Assembly (NCBI GenBank): GCA_018662005.1
Contig: JABJHA010000015.1
Coordinates: forward strand, 106,497-170,496
DNA from: Rhodospirillaceae bacterium
GTDB taxonomy: Bacteria > Pseudomonadota > Alphaproteobacteria > Rhodospirillales > JABHCV01
Length of the DNA stretch: 64,000 bases
Reading direction: 5' to 3'
In this document: positions 26,994 through 35,940 of the stretch, piece by piece
Position numbering within the stretch: the stretch's first letter is position 1
Layout: each line of letters starts with the position of its first letter
Position numbers and translations under genes: made by a program
The notes under the pieces: generated by a model
Told to the model about the DNA's origin: nothing
What the model saw: only the letters and a program-made list of their open reading frames with translations
Databases searched by the model: none

Positions 26994-28505
26994 ATGTCTA
27001 CCTCAACAATGCCCCCACCGCTGACCGACCCCGTAAACGAAAATGGTGAACAATTCAGTTCAGCCTTTCGCACGCTTCCGCACAACATCGAGGCGGAAAA
27101 ATCCCTGATTGGTGCCATTTTTTCCAATAACAGAGCCTATGAGAAGGTCTCGGAATTCCTTTTTCCGGAACATTTCGTCATTGCCCAGCATGGGGTCATT
27201 TACGATGCCTGCTCGAAACTGATCGAAAAGGGACAAATCGCCGATCCGGTGACCTTAAAGCGTTACTTTGAACAGGATGAAAGCCTTGCCGAAATTGGCG
27301 GTCCTGCCTATCTGGTTGAACTGGCTGAAAGTGTTGTCTCGATCATCAATGCCGGTGAATACGGTCGCATTATCTATGATCTTCACCTGAAGCGTGAATT
27401 GATCGGCCTTGGCGAGGACGTCGTCAACCGGGCTTACGGTGGCGATGTCGAAGACGAGGCGACACGGCAAATCGAATCGGCCGAGCAAACCCTTTACGAT
27501 CTGGCAACCACCGGCAATTACGAAGGCGGTTTTCAACCCTTCAAGGAATCCGTTGTCGCTGCCCTGACCATGGCCGAAGGCGCCCACAAACGCGATGGCG
27601 CACTGGCCGGGGTGACCTCTGGGCTGGTCGATATCGATACCATGCTGGGTGGTTTGCATCCTTCGGATTTACTCATTCTGGCCGGTCGCCCGTCCATGGG
27701 TAAAACCGCGCTTGCCACCAACATCGCCTTTAACGCCGCCTATACCCATCAACAAACCAGTGGTGAGCAGGGTGCAGTGGTTGGCTTTTTCTCGCTGGAA
27801 ATGTCAGCCGAACAGCTGGCCACAAGGATTATTTCCGAACAGACGCAAATATCGTCGGACAGTATCCGCAAAGGCAAGATCACGACCCCGGAGTTCGACC
27901 GGCTTGTCGCAGGAAGCCAAGCCCTGCACAACATGCCCATCTTCATCGACGATACCCCGGCCTTGACTGTTAGCGCCCTTAGAACCCGCGCCCGCCGCCT
28001 TAAACGGCAACATAATCTTGGCCTGATCGTGGTTGATTATTTGCAACTGATATCGGGAAGTTCCACTTCGCGAAACGATGGCCGGGTTCAGGAAGTCTCG
28101 GAAATCACCCGTGGTCTGAAAACCCTGGCCAAGGAACTTGAGGTGCCGGTGATCGCCTTGTCGCAATTGTCACGGGCCGTCGAGCAACGCGAAGACAAAC
28201 GGCCCATGTTGTCGGATTTGCGTGAATCGGGCTCCATTGAGCAAGACGCCGACGTGGTCATGTTCATCTTCCGGGAGGAATATTACCTTGAGCGCAAGGG
28301 CGCATCCCAGCACGAGAATGAAAGCGACGATAAATTCTTCCTGCGTCAGCAGCGCAACGAAGAGCGGCTCGAGAAAGTGCGCAACATCGCCGAATTGATC
28401 GTCGCCAAGCAACGTCATGGTCCGGTCGGCACCGTCAACCTGCAGTTCACCGGCGAGTTCACCCGTTTCAGTGACCTTGAAACCATCCACCAGCCCGATT
28501 ATTAA
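26994..28505 (+). CDS. dnaB: Replicative DNA helicase DnaB
   Basis: Hexameric 5'-3' helicase at the replication fork. 503 residues: N-terminal DnaG-interacting domain (PHNIEAEKSLIGAIF, 29-43), linker, then the RecA-like domain with Walker A GRPSMGKTA (231-239), Walker B LIVVDYLQLISG and the H4/arginine-finger region MLSDLRESGSIEQDADVV. No intein is present. ATG 26994 has no clear ribosome binding site; an AT-rich TATATAAA lies just before it. A second in-frame ATG at 27009 is possible. Confidence 0.94.
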   Translation: MSTSTMPPPLTDPVNENGEQFSSAFRTLPHNIEAEKSLIGAIFSNNRAYEKVSEFLFPEHFVIAQHGVIYDACSKLIEKGQIADPVTLKRYFEQDESLAEIGGPAYLVELAESVVSIINAGEYGRIIYDLHLKRELIGLGEDVVNRAYGGDVEDEATRQIESAEQTLYDLATTGNYEGGFQPFKESVVAALTMAEGAHKRDGALAGVTSGLVDIDTMLGGLHPSDLLILAGRPSMGKTALATNIAFNAAYTHQQTSGEQGAVVGFFSLEMSAEQLATRIISEQTQISSDSIRKGKITTPEFDRLVAGSQALHNMPIFIDDTPALTVSALRTRARRLKRQHNLGLIVVDYLQLISGSSTSRNDGRVQEVSEITRGLKTLAKELEVPVIALSQLSRAVEQREDKRPMLSDLRESGSIEQDADVVMFIFREEYYLERKGASQHENESDDKFFLRQQRNEERLEKVRNIAELIVAKQRHGPVGTVNLQFTGEFTRFSDLETIHQPDY

Positions 28506-28511
28506 AAACTC

Positions 28512-29612
28512 ATGAGCAGCCTGGACACAAGTGGCGGCATCCTGAGCATCGACCTTACGGCCCTCGTCAGCAACTGGCGGACGCTCAAAAGCCAGCTTGA
28601 AAGCGCCGATTGCGGGGCCGCGCTGAAGGCCGATGCTTATGGAATCGGCGCGGCGCGCGCCGTTGTTGAGCTGTCCCGGGCCGGCTGCCGGGAATTCTTC
28701 GTCGCCCTCATCGATGAAGGCATTTCACTGCGCAAGGTACTGGCAGAGGCCGGGCTGGATGGCCACATCCATATTCTTGGCGGCCCCATGGCTCCACAGG
28801 CGATGACCCGGCACCGCCTGACCCCGGTGCTTAATTCCTTGAGCGATATCGAGACCTGGAAAAACGCAACCCCCGAATTTGCCGCCGACATCCACATCGA
28901 TACCGGCATGTCACGCCTGGGCCTGCCGCCAGAGGAACTGCAAGTCCTGGCCAACGATCAGGCAGCCATCAAGGGCCTGAATATTTCTTACGTTATGAGC
29001 CATCTGGCTTGCGCCGAAGACCGCGAAACCACCATGAACGACGAACAACTGCAACGTTTTAAACAGGCGCTGAAACTTTTTCCCGGCTGCAAGGCGTCCC
29101 TCGCCAATTCTTCAGGCATCTATTTAGGCCCTGGCTATCATTTTGATCTGGCCCGCCCGGGAGTCTCCCTGTACGGCGTTAATCCAACGCCCGGGAAGCC
29201 CAATCCGATGGCGCCAGTCATTAGATTAAAAGGAAAAATCCTTCAGGTTCGTGACGTTGACAGCCCCCAGAGTGTTGGTTACGGGGCCACGCACCGGGTA
29301 GAACGCAAAGGTCGGGTCGCGACCGTCGGCGTCGGTTACGCCGATGGCTATCTCAGATCACTGAGCAACTGCGGTTATGGCTATTTGGGGCAACACCGGG
29401 TGCCACTGGTAGGGCGGGTATCCATGGATTTGATAACATTTGATGTCAGCGACGTGCCCCAAAGCGAGGCCCATCCCGGCGCCATGATCGACCTGATCGG
29501 ACCCCATAACACGATTGACGATATCGCCGCCGCCGCCGGGACCATCGGTTACGAAATCCTGACCGCGCTAGGCAACCGCCTGCACCGGGTCTATGAGAAC
29601 GCCGATAATTAA
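28512..29612 (+). CDS. alr: Alanine racemase
   Basis: PLP enzyme making D-alanine for peptidoglycan. 366 residues: SIDLTALVSNWRTL, PLP lysine K39 in ALKADAYGIGA, and the catalytic tyrosine region VGYADGYLRSLS, with GRVSMDLITFDVS near the C-terminus. Six bases after dnaB, so probably cotranscribed; dnaB-alr is a common alphaproteobacterial pair. Confidence 0.93.
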   Translation: MSSLDTSGGILSIDLTALVSNWRTLKSQLESADCGAALKADAYGIGAARAVVELSRAGCREFFVALIDEGISLRKVLAEAGLDGHIHILGGPMAPQAMTRHRLTPVLNSLSDIETWKNATPEFAADIHIDTGMSRLGLPPEELQVLANDQAAIKGLNISYVMSHLACAEDRETTMNDEQLQRFKQALKLFPGCKASLANSSGIYLGPGYHFDLARPGVSLYGVNPTPGKPNPMAPVIRLKGKILQVRDVDSPQSVGYGATHRVERKGRVATVGVGYADGYLRSLSNCGYGYLGQHRVPLVGRVSMDLITFDVSDVPQSEAHPGAMIDLIGPHNTIDDIAAAAGTIGYEILTALGNRLHRVYENADN

Positions 29613-29615
29613 AGA

Positions 29616-32129
29616 TCAGCCGAATGGTTTCCAAAGTAATATCAGCTTTGGCAGCACCGTGAGAGCCGCCAGAAGAGCGATGAACATTGCCGCCCCGGTC
29701 AGGACGCCAAAATAGATTGTGGGGATGAAGTTGGACATCATCAGGATGGAGAAGCCGAAGATGATGCTCATGGTCGTGTAGAACACCGCTTTGCCGATGT
29801 TGGAATGACAAATGTGCAAAGTCTCCACATAACTGTTGGTCAGGGCGTACTCTTCCCTGAAGCGATAAATGTAGTGAATTCCGTTGTCGACGGCGATACC
29901 GATGGTAATGGCGGCGATGGTTATGGTCATCATGTCCATGGGGATTTTCGACCATCCCATAACGCCCAAAACCACCAAGGCGCCCAACAGGTTTGGCAAA
30001 ATGCCGATAATCGACAAGGTGACCGACCGGAACAACACCATGAACATGACCGCAATACCCAGCATCACGACGCCGATGGACTTGATCTGCGACGCAAACA
30101 GGCTCTGCAGCATGTTGTTGTAAAGCACCAGCAACCCGCTCACCGTCACGTCGTTAATCAAAAACTTGTAGTCGGTGAGTTCTTTCAGTCCGTTCTCCTT
30201 GCCTAAATCACTGCGCACTTTCTCCAGCAACTCCTTGCGGCGCAGATCGGGTATCGAATCCAACACACGCGCCACCAGTCGCACCTCGTTGTTCTCGATT
30301 GAGACATAAGGTTTGATGAGGCTGTTTTTGACCATGGGGGGAACCTTGTTATAGAGGATCGCCAAATCCATCCCCTCCAGTTCCTTTTCGGCAATCTCTT
30401 CGACAACCCGGACCGACGATGCCAGTGACAGCACCTTGCCGATTTCGGGCAATCCGTCTAGGTAGTCGTGGGCTTTTTTGATGAGCCGGATTTTGGTCGG
30501 TGTAAACCATAACTCCGGTTGGGTTCTCACCGCTTCCATGTACGCAAGTTCGTCGCGTATCTCTTCGGGGGTCATCTCTGCAAGGTCCTCGGGCGTTAAT
30601 TCTTCGATCCCGTCATCTTCCAGCTTTATCACTATTTCCACAGGCGTCGTGCCCCCGAGCTCCTCATCGATAAGCTTCAGGCCCTGATAGATTTCGGTGT
30701 CTTCACTGAAATAGTTGATGAAGCTGTTCTCGACACGCAGCATGGAAATTCCCGCGGCGCTGATGATGCTTAACAAGACCGCCAACACCAGGATCTTGTT
30801 GCCCTGGAACTCGGTCAGGCGGGCCAGATATTCAGGCAACAGAAACCGGATGCTTTCAACGGGCGGAGCGGATTCTGTTTTTCCCAGCACCAACAACAGT
30901 GAGGGGAACAACAAAAAGGAGGTCGCAAACGTCACCGCCAAACCGGCGCTCATCATCAACCCAAAGTCGATAACCGGCTTGATATCGCTGACGACCAGGG
31001 AGCCAAAACCCATGATCGTCGTCAGCGCGGTGTACAGGCAGGGTTTCACCATCTTGTGAATGGTGGTCCTGACCAGGGTCAACTGATCGTCTTCAGGATG
31101 ATCTTTTTGCAGTTGCAGGTAACGCACGATCAAATGAATGTTCATGGAAATGGTGATGATCAGCATCAGGGCGAGGAAATTGGACGAGATGACGGTGACC
31201 ATCCAACCAAACAATCCAAGCACGCCGATCATGATCAAACCGGCGTAAAAGCAGCTGAACAAGGGGAGCACGATCCAGCGCATTTTCCGGAAAATAACGG
31301 TCAGAATGATGATCAGGAAAGCCAGGACACCGCCCCCGAAGACGGTCAGGTCCTTGCGCACGAATGTCACCATATCGTCGGTAATCATCGGTAACCCGCC
31401 AAGGTAGAGAACACCGTACTGGCGGTAAGGCTTGATGATGTCCCTGATTTGGATAATGTCGAGGTGGCGTTGCTCGTTTAACGCTTCACTAACCTGGCCG
31501 TATTCGGCGGTGACGCGTTTCAGGGTTTGCGCCTCCTCGTCCGAAAGACCGCTCTGCCGTTTTTTCGTCCGTAACTCGTTTCGGGACTTTAGGAGGCGGC
31601 TGTATTCGTCATTAGGGGCCATTCCCAACACCAGGGCCGTGGTTTGGCCATTTGCGCTGAGGATAAGATCGCGGTAAATGGGGCTATTGACCAGTTCGTC
31701 CATGGCCTTGGCCCGGTCGATACCAGGTTTCTCCAGGCTCGGCATATCGCTGATCATTTCCTGAATATCCTGATCCGAGCTATTGAACAGGGGGGCATCG
31801 AGAATCGTGAGCACCGTGCTCACACCGGTGACTTTCTTGAGTTCTTCACGGAGTTCTTTCAAAGGCTCCAATGCCTGGTCCGAGAAGAGCTCCTTATCGG
31901 GCGTGTAGGTGACAATGAGTAACTCTTCACCCGGGTATCGCTCATTGATTTTCTGGAACACTTTGAGGTCCGCATCGTCTTCCAGCAACAAGGTATCGGC
32001 CGATGCGTCCAGCTTGAAGTCTTTGGTGTGGTAGCCGAAGAAAACCAGAATTGAGAGCAGTACTGCCAGAACTAACTTGGGTTTGTGGAGCACCAAATTG
32101 TCATAGGTCTGGGCGGTACGAGATGTCAT
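29616..32129 (-). CDS. RND/MMPL-family exporter (HAE3 type)
   Basis: 837 residues in the duplicated RND layout: helix 1 (KLVLAVLLSILVFFGYH), a large periplasmic domain (about 40-240), helices 2-6, then helix 7 (ILVLAVLLSIISAAGI, near 455), a second periplasmic domain and helices 8-12. It is shorter than RND drug pumps and lacks an adjacent membrane-fusion or outer-membrane gene, as in the HAE3 branch that includes hopanoid exporters. A lipid-like cargo is possible but not shown. Ribosome binding site GAGGAA seven bases upstream. Convergent with alr; divergent from the EF-hand peptidase gene. Confidence 0.8.
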   Translation of the reverse strand: MTSRTAQTYDNLVLHKPKLVLAVLLSILVFFGYHTKDFKLDASADTLLLEDDADLKVFQKINERYPGEELLIVTYTPDKELFSDQALEPLKELREELKKVTGVSTVLTILDAPLFNSSDQDIQEMISDMPSLEKPGIDRAKAMDELVNSPIYRDLILSANGQTTALVLGMAPNDEYSRLLKSRNELRTKKRQSGLSDEEAQTLKRVTAEYGQVSEALNEQRHLDIIQIRDIIKPYRQYGVLYLGGLPMITDDMVTFVRKDLTVFGGGVLAFLIIILTVIFRKMRWIVLPLFSCFYAGLIMIGVLGLFGWMVTVISSNFLALMLIITISMNIHLIVRYLQLQKDHPEDDQLTLVRTTIHKMVKPCLYTALTTIMGFGSLVVSDIKPVIDFGLMMSAGLAVTFATSFLLFPSLLLVLGKTESAPPVESIRFLLPEYLARLTEFQGNKILVLAVLLSIISAAGISMLRVENSFINYFSEDTEIYQGLKLIDEELGGTTPVEIVIKLEDDGIEELTPEDLAEMTPEEIRDELAYMEAVRTQPELWFTPTKIRLIKKAHDYLDGLPEIGKVLSLASSVRVVEEIAEKELEGMDLAILYNKVPPMVKNSLIKPYVSIENNEVRLVARVLDSIPDLRRKELLEKVRSDLGKENGLKELTDYKFLINDVTVSGLLVLYNNMLQSLFASQIKSIGVVMLGIAVMFMVLFRSVTLSIIGILPNLLGALVVLGVMGWSKIPMDMMTITIAAITIGIAVDNGIHYIYRFREEYALTNSYVETLHICHSNIGKAVFYTTMSIIFGFSILMMSNFIPTIYFGVLTGAAMFIALLAALTVLPKLILLWKPFG

Positions 32130-32259
32130 GAAGTTTCCTCTGTGAGCAATCTGATTCGGGCAAATCGTAACATCATTCCACGACCACCGGAAAGGCAGGA
32201 GTAAAGTCAGGGCACCCGTTCTGGACTCACCTGTTCCGGATATGCTTTTCTTTTAGATT

Positions 32260-33294
32260 ATGAAAAGCACCCACATCTACCTTTTAACTGCTTTCACCCT
32301 GTTCCTATCACTGGGCCTGCCTGCGGTCACGGACGCAGGCAGGGCCGAAATATCTCTTGATAATAATGACAAGAACGGTGACGGGCGGATCAGCGCCAAG
32401 GAATGGAAAAAGAAGGAAAAAATCTTCAAAGGCATTGATGCCAACGAAGACGGTTTTCTTTCCTTGCAAGAACTGCGCGACCGCTTTGGCGAGACCGCCA
32501 GTGAAGCCACGACCTCAAACGTTAAGGTCGTTACGAGCGTTAAGATGGACGGGCTGGTTGATATCAACACCATTGATAATGAAACCCTCTGTGGTATCGC
32601 TCGCCCCAAGAATTGCTCGATCAAGGTCGCCGTCAAGCTGGGCATGTTTGAAACCGGCTTACGGCCAAAATTCCCGAAAGGCCTGGATTGCCGGAATATC
32701 GATGAACAGTGGGCGATTTCCTACACCAAAAAGCGCAACCGCGAGAACTACCACGGCGGCATCGACATGCCCGCCCCTTACGGCACGCCGATGATCGCGG
32801 CGGCGGACGGCACGGTGGTCAGTATCGAGCGTGGCGAGAAAAGTTTCCGCGGCAAGGAGATCATCCTGCGCCACAGTTCCAAACAGACCGGCATTCCCGG
32901 CTACTGGATTTATACCCAGTACGCCCATTTCAACGTCATGCCAGAATACAAGGTCGGCGATAAAGTGAAAATGGGCGAGAACCTGGGCCCGACGGGAAAT
33001 TCGGGCATCGGCCGTAACGGCAAGCAAAGTGGCAAGCGCCGCCCGGCCATTCACTTCGCCGTCTGGTTCACCAAGAGCCCCGATTACGCCCTGACCCACG
33101 GCAAACTGGTCCCCGTCAAAGGCCTGTGGATGGACCCCAATGCCCTGTACCGGGCAAAACCGCCGTTTGACTCCTATGGCTTGCGCGACCTGCCCAAAAA
33201 CCAGAAGAAAATTCCGATCCCGGTGATGACCGAAAAGGGCACGTTCATTCCGGCGAAAACAAAGCTGATCTGGCCTTATGCGTGCAAGGGGTAG
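32260..33294 (+). CDS. Secreted EF-hand / M23-like metallopeptidase
   Basis: 344 residues with a signal peptide (about 1-27). Two canonical EF-hand loops follow: D37-N39-D41-E48 and D60-N62-D64-E71, so calcium binding is likely. The C-terminal half is an M23/LytM domain with zinc-site residues H165-x3-D169 (YHGGIDMP) and the second pair H223 and H265 (YAHF, AIHFAVWF). M23 enzymes cleave peptidoglycan cross-links or activate amidases. The calcium-binding pair on the N-terminal side of an M23 domain is uncommon. Cysteines at 111, 119 and 144 could form a disulfide. Confidence 0.78.
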   Translation: MKSTHIYLLTAFTLFLSLGLPAVTDAGRAEISLDNNDKNGDGRISAKEWKKKEKIFKGIDANEDGFLSLQELRDRFGETASEATTSNVKVVTSVKMDGLVDINTIDNETLCGIARPKNCSIKVAVKLGMFETGLRPKFPKGLDCRNIDEQWAISYTKKRNRENYHGGIDMPAPYGTPMIAAADGTVVSIERGEKSFRGKEIILRHSSKQTGIPGYWIYTQYAHFNVMPEYKVGDKVKMGENLGPTGNSGIGRNGKQSGKRRPAIHFAVWFTKSPDYALTHGKLVPVKGLWMDPNALYRAKPPFDSYGLRDLPKNQKKIPIPVMTEKGTFIPAKTKLIWPYACKG

Positions 33295-33316
33295 CTTTGC
33301 ACGTTGCCGACCTGAA

Positions 33317-33341
33317 TTTACTGCACCCTGGGTACAGTAAA
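33317..33341. promoter_or_regulatory. 25-bp near-perfect DNA palindrome
   Basis: TTTACTG-c-ACCC-t-GGGT-a-CAGTAAA: arms match except for one pair. It lies 23 bases after the peptidase stop codon. There is no T tract and almost no loop, so an operator or protein-binding site is likelier than a terminator. The remaining bases to 33521 contain another small palindrome (ATACAT...ATGTAT near 33387-33408) and no gene I can support. Confidence 0.4.
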
Positions 33342-33521
33342 CCCGTTTCCGGCTATCATCGAAACCATTTCCACACCCATAACTCATACATAACATACTG
33401 TAATGTATGGCTTTTATGAATTTTGCCAAACCTTACCACAAGCCCACTAGTTTGCCGCCTGCGCTTCGATCAGGATGCACTCGATTTCTGGAGATAACCG
33501 GATTTGTAGTCGGGACAGTGG

Positions 33522-33779
33522 ATGAAGATGGAAATTTTGATTTACATAGCAAACGGGCTGTATCTTGCATCATATATGATGAAAGACATATTGCGTCTTC
33601 GTCTGTTGACGACCATTGCTGCCTGCGTTCTGGTCGCTTATTTCTACTTTCGCCCCGAACCAATGATGACAGTGGTCTGTTGGAATCTGTTTTTTGTCGC
33701 CCTCAACATTTACCAAATCACAGGAATCGCACGCGAACGGCGCGGAAGACGCCTGAATTCCACGCCCGCCTTGTCATAA
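33522..33779 (+). CDS. Small membrane protein, Popeye-like transmembrane region
   Basis: 85 residues with two to three short hydrophobic segments: IYIANGLYLASYMM, LLTTIAACVLVAYFYF and VVCWNLFFVALNIYQIT. The order 'short helix - MKDILRLRLL - helix - RPEP - helix with WNLFFVALNIYQI' resembles the membrane part of bacterial Popeye-type proteins, which normally continue into a cyclic-nucleotide-binding domain. That domain is absent here. This may be a stand-alone membrane module or the remnant of a longer protein. Function unknown. Confidence 0.6.
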   Translation: MKMEILIYIANGLYLASYMMKDILRLRLLTTIAACVLVAYFYFRPEPMMTVVCWNLFFVALNIYQITGIARERRGRRLNSTPALS

Positions 33780-33860
33780 GGCGCCGAATCCCGTACATCA
33801 GATAGGTCTTATAGACGGGCTCGTGGGGGTCCTGTCCGTTCTGTCCCGTAAGGACTTCTG

Positions 33861-35267
33861 TTGGCTAAAAATTCGACCCAGTATGTTTGCCAGGATTGCG
33901 GTGGCGTCAGCTTGAAATGGAGCGGACGCTGCGATAATTGCGGTGCCTGGAATACACTGGTCGAGGAGGCCGGGTCAGAGCAAGCGCCCAAGGGGCTGGG
34001 CTCAAAACGTGGACGTCACGTTGAATTTGTCGGCCTTGAAGGCGATAGCCCGCCTCCTGTTCGTATGGTCACCGGTATTGCCGAGTTTGACCGGGTTTGC
34101 GGCGACGGACTGGTTCCGGGTTCCGCCCTGTTGGTCGGTGGAGACCCCGGCATCGGCAAATCGACGGTGCTTCTGCAAGCCGCGGCTTCGCTGGCCAAAG
34201 ATGCCTCTATTGCCTATATCAGCGGCGAGGAATCCATTGAACAATTGCGGATGCGGGCCGACCGGCTGGGCTTTCGCAAAGCCACCGTTCAGTTAGCCGC
34301 AGCGACGTCCGTGCGCGACATCGTCACCACCTTAAATAGTGGCGACCTACCGAAAGTGGTGATTATTGATTCCATCCAGACCATGTTCGTCGACAGCCTG
34401 GATTCAGCCCCGGGCACGGTCAGTCAGGTACGGGCTTCGGCCCAGGAATTGATCCGGCTTGCCAAGCGTCGTGGCTTTTGCGTCATTTTGGTCGGTCATG
34501 TCACCAAGGACGGCCAGATCGCAGGCCCCCGGGTGATGGAACACATGGTCGATACAGTGCTCTATTTCGAAGGCGAGCGCAGCCACCAGTTCCGAATTTT
34601 AAGGGCCGTCAAAAACCGCTTCGGGCCGACAGATGAAATCGGCGTCTTCGAGATGACCGGCACCGGCTTGCAGGAAGTCAGTAATCCGTCAGCCCTGTTC
34701 CTGTCCGATCATGATGCTGAGATTAACGGCGCTTCGGTACTGGCCGCCATGGAAGGCACACGCCCGATGTTGGTCGAATTGCAGAGCCTGATTGCGCCAA
34801 GCCCCCTTGGCACCCCCAGACGGGCCGTCGTTGGCTGGGATTCCGGCCGCTTGGCCATGGTCCTGGCAGTCCTTGAATCACGATGCGGACTTGCCATCGG
34901 GGCCAACGACGTATACCTAAACGTCGCAGGCGGGCTCAGGGTATCTGAACCCGCTGCTGATCTGGCGGTTGCGGCGGCTTTGGCGTCTTCTTTAAGCGGC
35001 ATCCCGGTGCCATCCCAGACAGTTGTTTTCGGCGAAATCGGCCTGTCCGGCGAGGTTCGTGCCGTGTCTCATACGGACGCACGACTGAAGGAAGCCGATA
35101 AACTGGGTTTCACCCGCGCCATCGTCCCCAAGGGCCGTGGCAAGGGCAAAGGCGTAAAAGGACCGAGCGGGATGAAAATCCGCGAAATTGAACATCTGGC
35201 CGATCTGCTGGCGTTGTTCCATGCCCCCGCAAAAGGCACGGTTCTGAAAGAGCAGGCGAATGGATAA
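33861..35267 (+). CDS. radA: DNA repair protein RadA/Sms
   Basis: RecA-related helicase processing branched recombination intermediates. 468 residues: C4 zinc finger (C10, C13, C24, C27), Walker A GGDPGIGKST (K100), the RadA-specific KNRFG near residue 252, and a C-terminal Lon-protease-like domain (GLRVSEPAADLAVAAALASS). TTG start with AAGGA six bases upstream. Overlaps cvpA by eight bases. Confidence 0.93.
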   Translation: MAKNSTQYVCQDCGGVSLKWSGRCDNCGAWNTLVEEAGSEQAPKGLGSKRGRHVEFVGLEGDSPPPVRMVTGIAEFDRVCGDGLVPGSALLVGGDPGIGKSTVLLQAAASLAKDASIAYISGEESIEQLRMRADRLGFRKATVQLAAATSVRDIVTTLNSGDLPKVVIIDSIQTMFVDSLDSAPGTVSQVRASAQELIRLAKRRGFCVILVGHVTKDGQIAGPRVMEHMVDTVLYFEGERSHQFRILRAVKNRFGPTDEIGVFEMTGTGLQEVSNPSALFLSDHDAEINGASVLAAMEGTRPMLVELQSLIAPSPLGTPRRAVVGWDSGRLAMVLAVLESRCGLAIGANDVYLNVAGGLRVSEPAADLAVAAALASSLSGIPVPSQTVVFGEIGLSGEVRAVSHTDARLKEADKLGFTRAIVPKGRGKGKGVKGPSGMKIREIEHLADLLALFHAPAKGTVLKEQANG

Positions 35268-35922
35268 TCTGCCCGTCAACATCACCGATATCGCGGTTAT
35301 CGTTGTCATCCTGATATCGGCCTTCCTGGCTTATGCGCGCGGCTTCGTCCATGAGGTTTTGTCAGTTGCCGGATGGATTGGCGCCGGTTTTATCACCATT
35401 TACGCCTTCCCTTTTGTGCAGCCCTACGCCCGCGATCTGATCCCCATCGAACTGGCTGCCGATCTGGCCGCCGGGGTGGTTGTCTTTATCGTTTCACTGA
35501 CGGTTTTATCAATCCTGACCCGGGCAATTTCCAAACGCGTCCAGGACAGCACCCTAAACGCCCTTGATCGTTCGCTCGGCTTCCTGTTTGGCATGGCCCG
35601 CGGCGCCGTGCTGGTCTGCCTTGTTTACATCGCCATCGAATGGATGATGCCCGTGGCTGATCAACCGGCCTGGCTGAGAGACGCCCGCACCATACCGATC
35701 ATCGAGCTTGGCGCCGACTGGCTTCGTATGCTGATACCGGCAGAAGCCGGATCTTCGGACGGCATTGCCGAACAAGCCAACCAGTTACTGGAAAGCCAGA
35801 AAGTGATCGAAGGCCTGATCGCCCCCGAACCAAAAGGCGGAAATATTGAAACCCTTGAAGGCTACGGTGAAAAAATCCGTAGCGAAATGGAACGCCTGAT
35901 CGACAGTCGTTCTGAACCTTAA
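35260..35922 (+). CDS. cvpA: CvpA-family membrane protein
   Basis: 220 residues with four predicted helices in the first 130 (ITDIAVIVVILISAFLAYARGF, VLSVAGWIGAGFITIYAF, LAAGVVVFIVSLTVLSIL, LGFLFGMARGAVLVCLVYI), followed by a soluble C-terminal part. CvpA is needed for colicin V production in E. coli and more broadly for envelope robustness; its molecular activity is unknown. Placed between radA and purF, a conserved position. Confidence 0.87.
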   Translation: MDNLPVNITDIAVIVVILISAFLAYARGFVHEVLSVAGWIGAGFITIYAFPFVQPYARDLIPIELAADLAAGVVVFIVSLTVLSILTRAISKRVQDSTLNALDRSLGFLFGMARGAVLVCLVYIAIEWMMPVADQPAWLRDARTIPIIELGADWLRMLIPAEAGSSDGIAEQANQLLESQKVIEGLIAPEPKGGNIETLEGYGEKIRSEMERLIDSRSEP

Positions 35923-35940
35923 ACTAGGCACCTGATACCT

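Noticed and set aside
32659..33429. A long minus-strand frame opposite the EF-hand peptidase gene
   Set aside because: The plus strand encodes clear EF-hand and M23 motifs; the antisense translation shows no domain.
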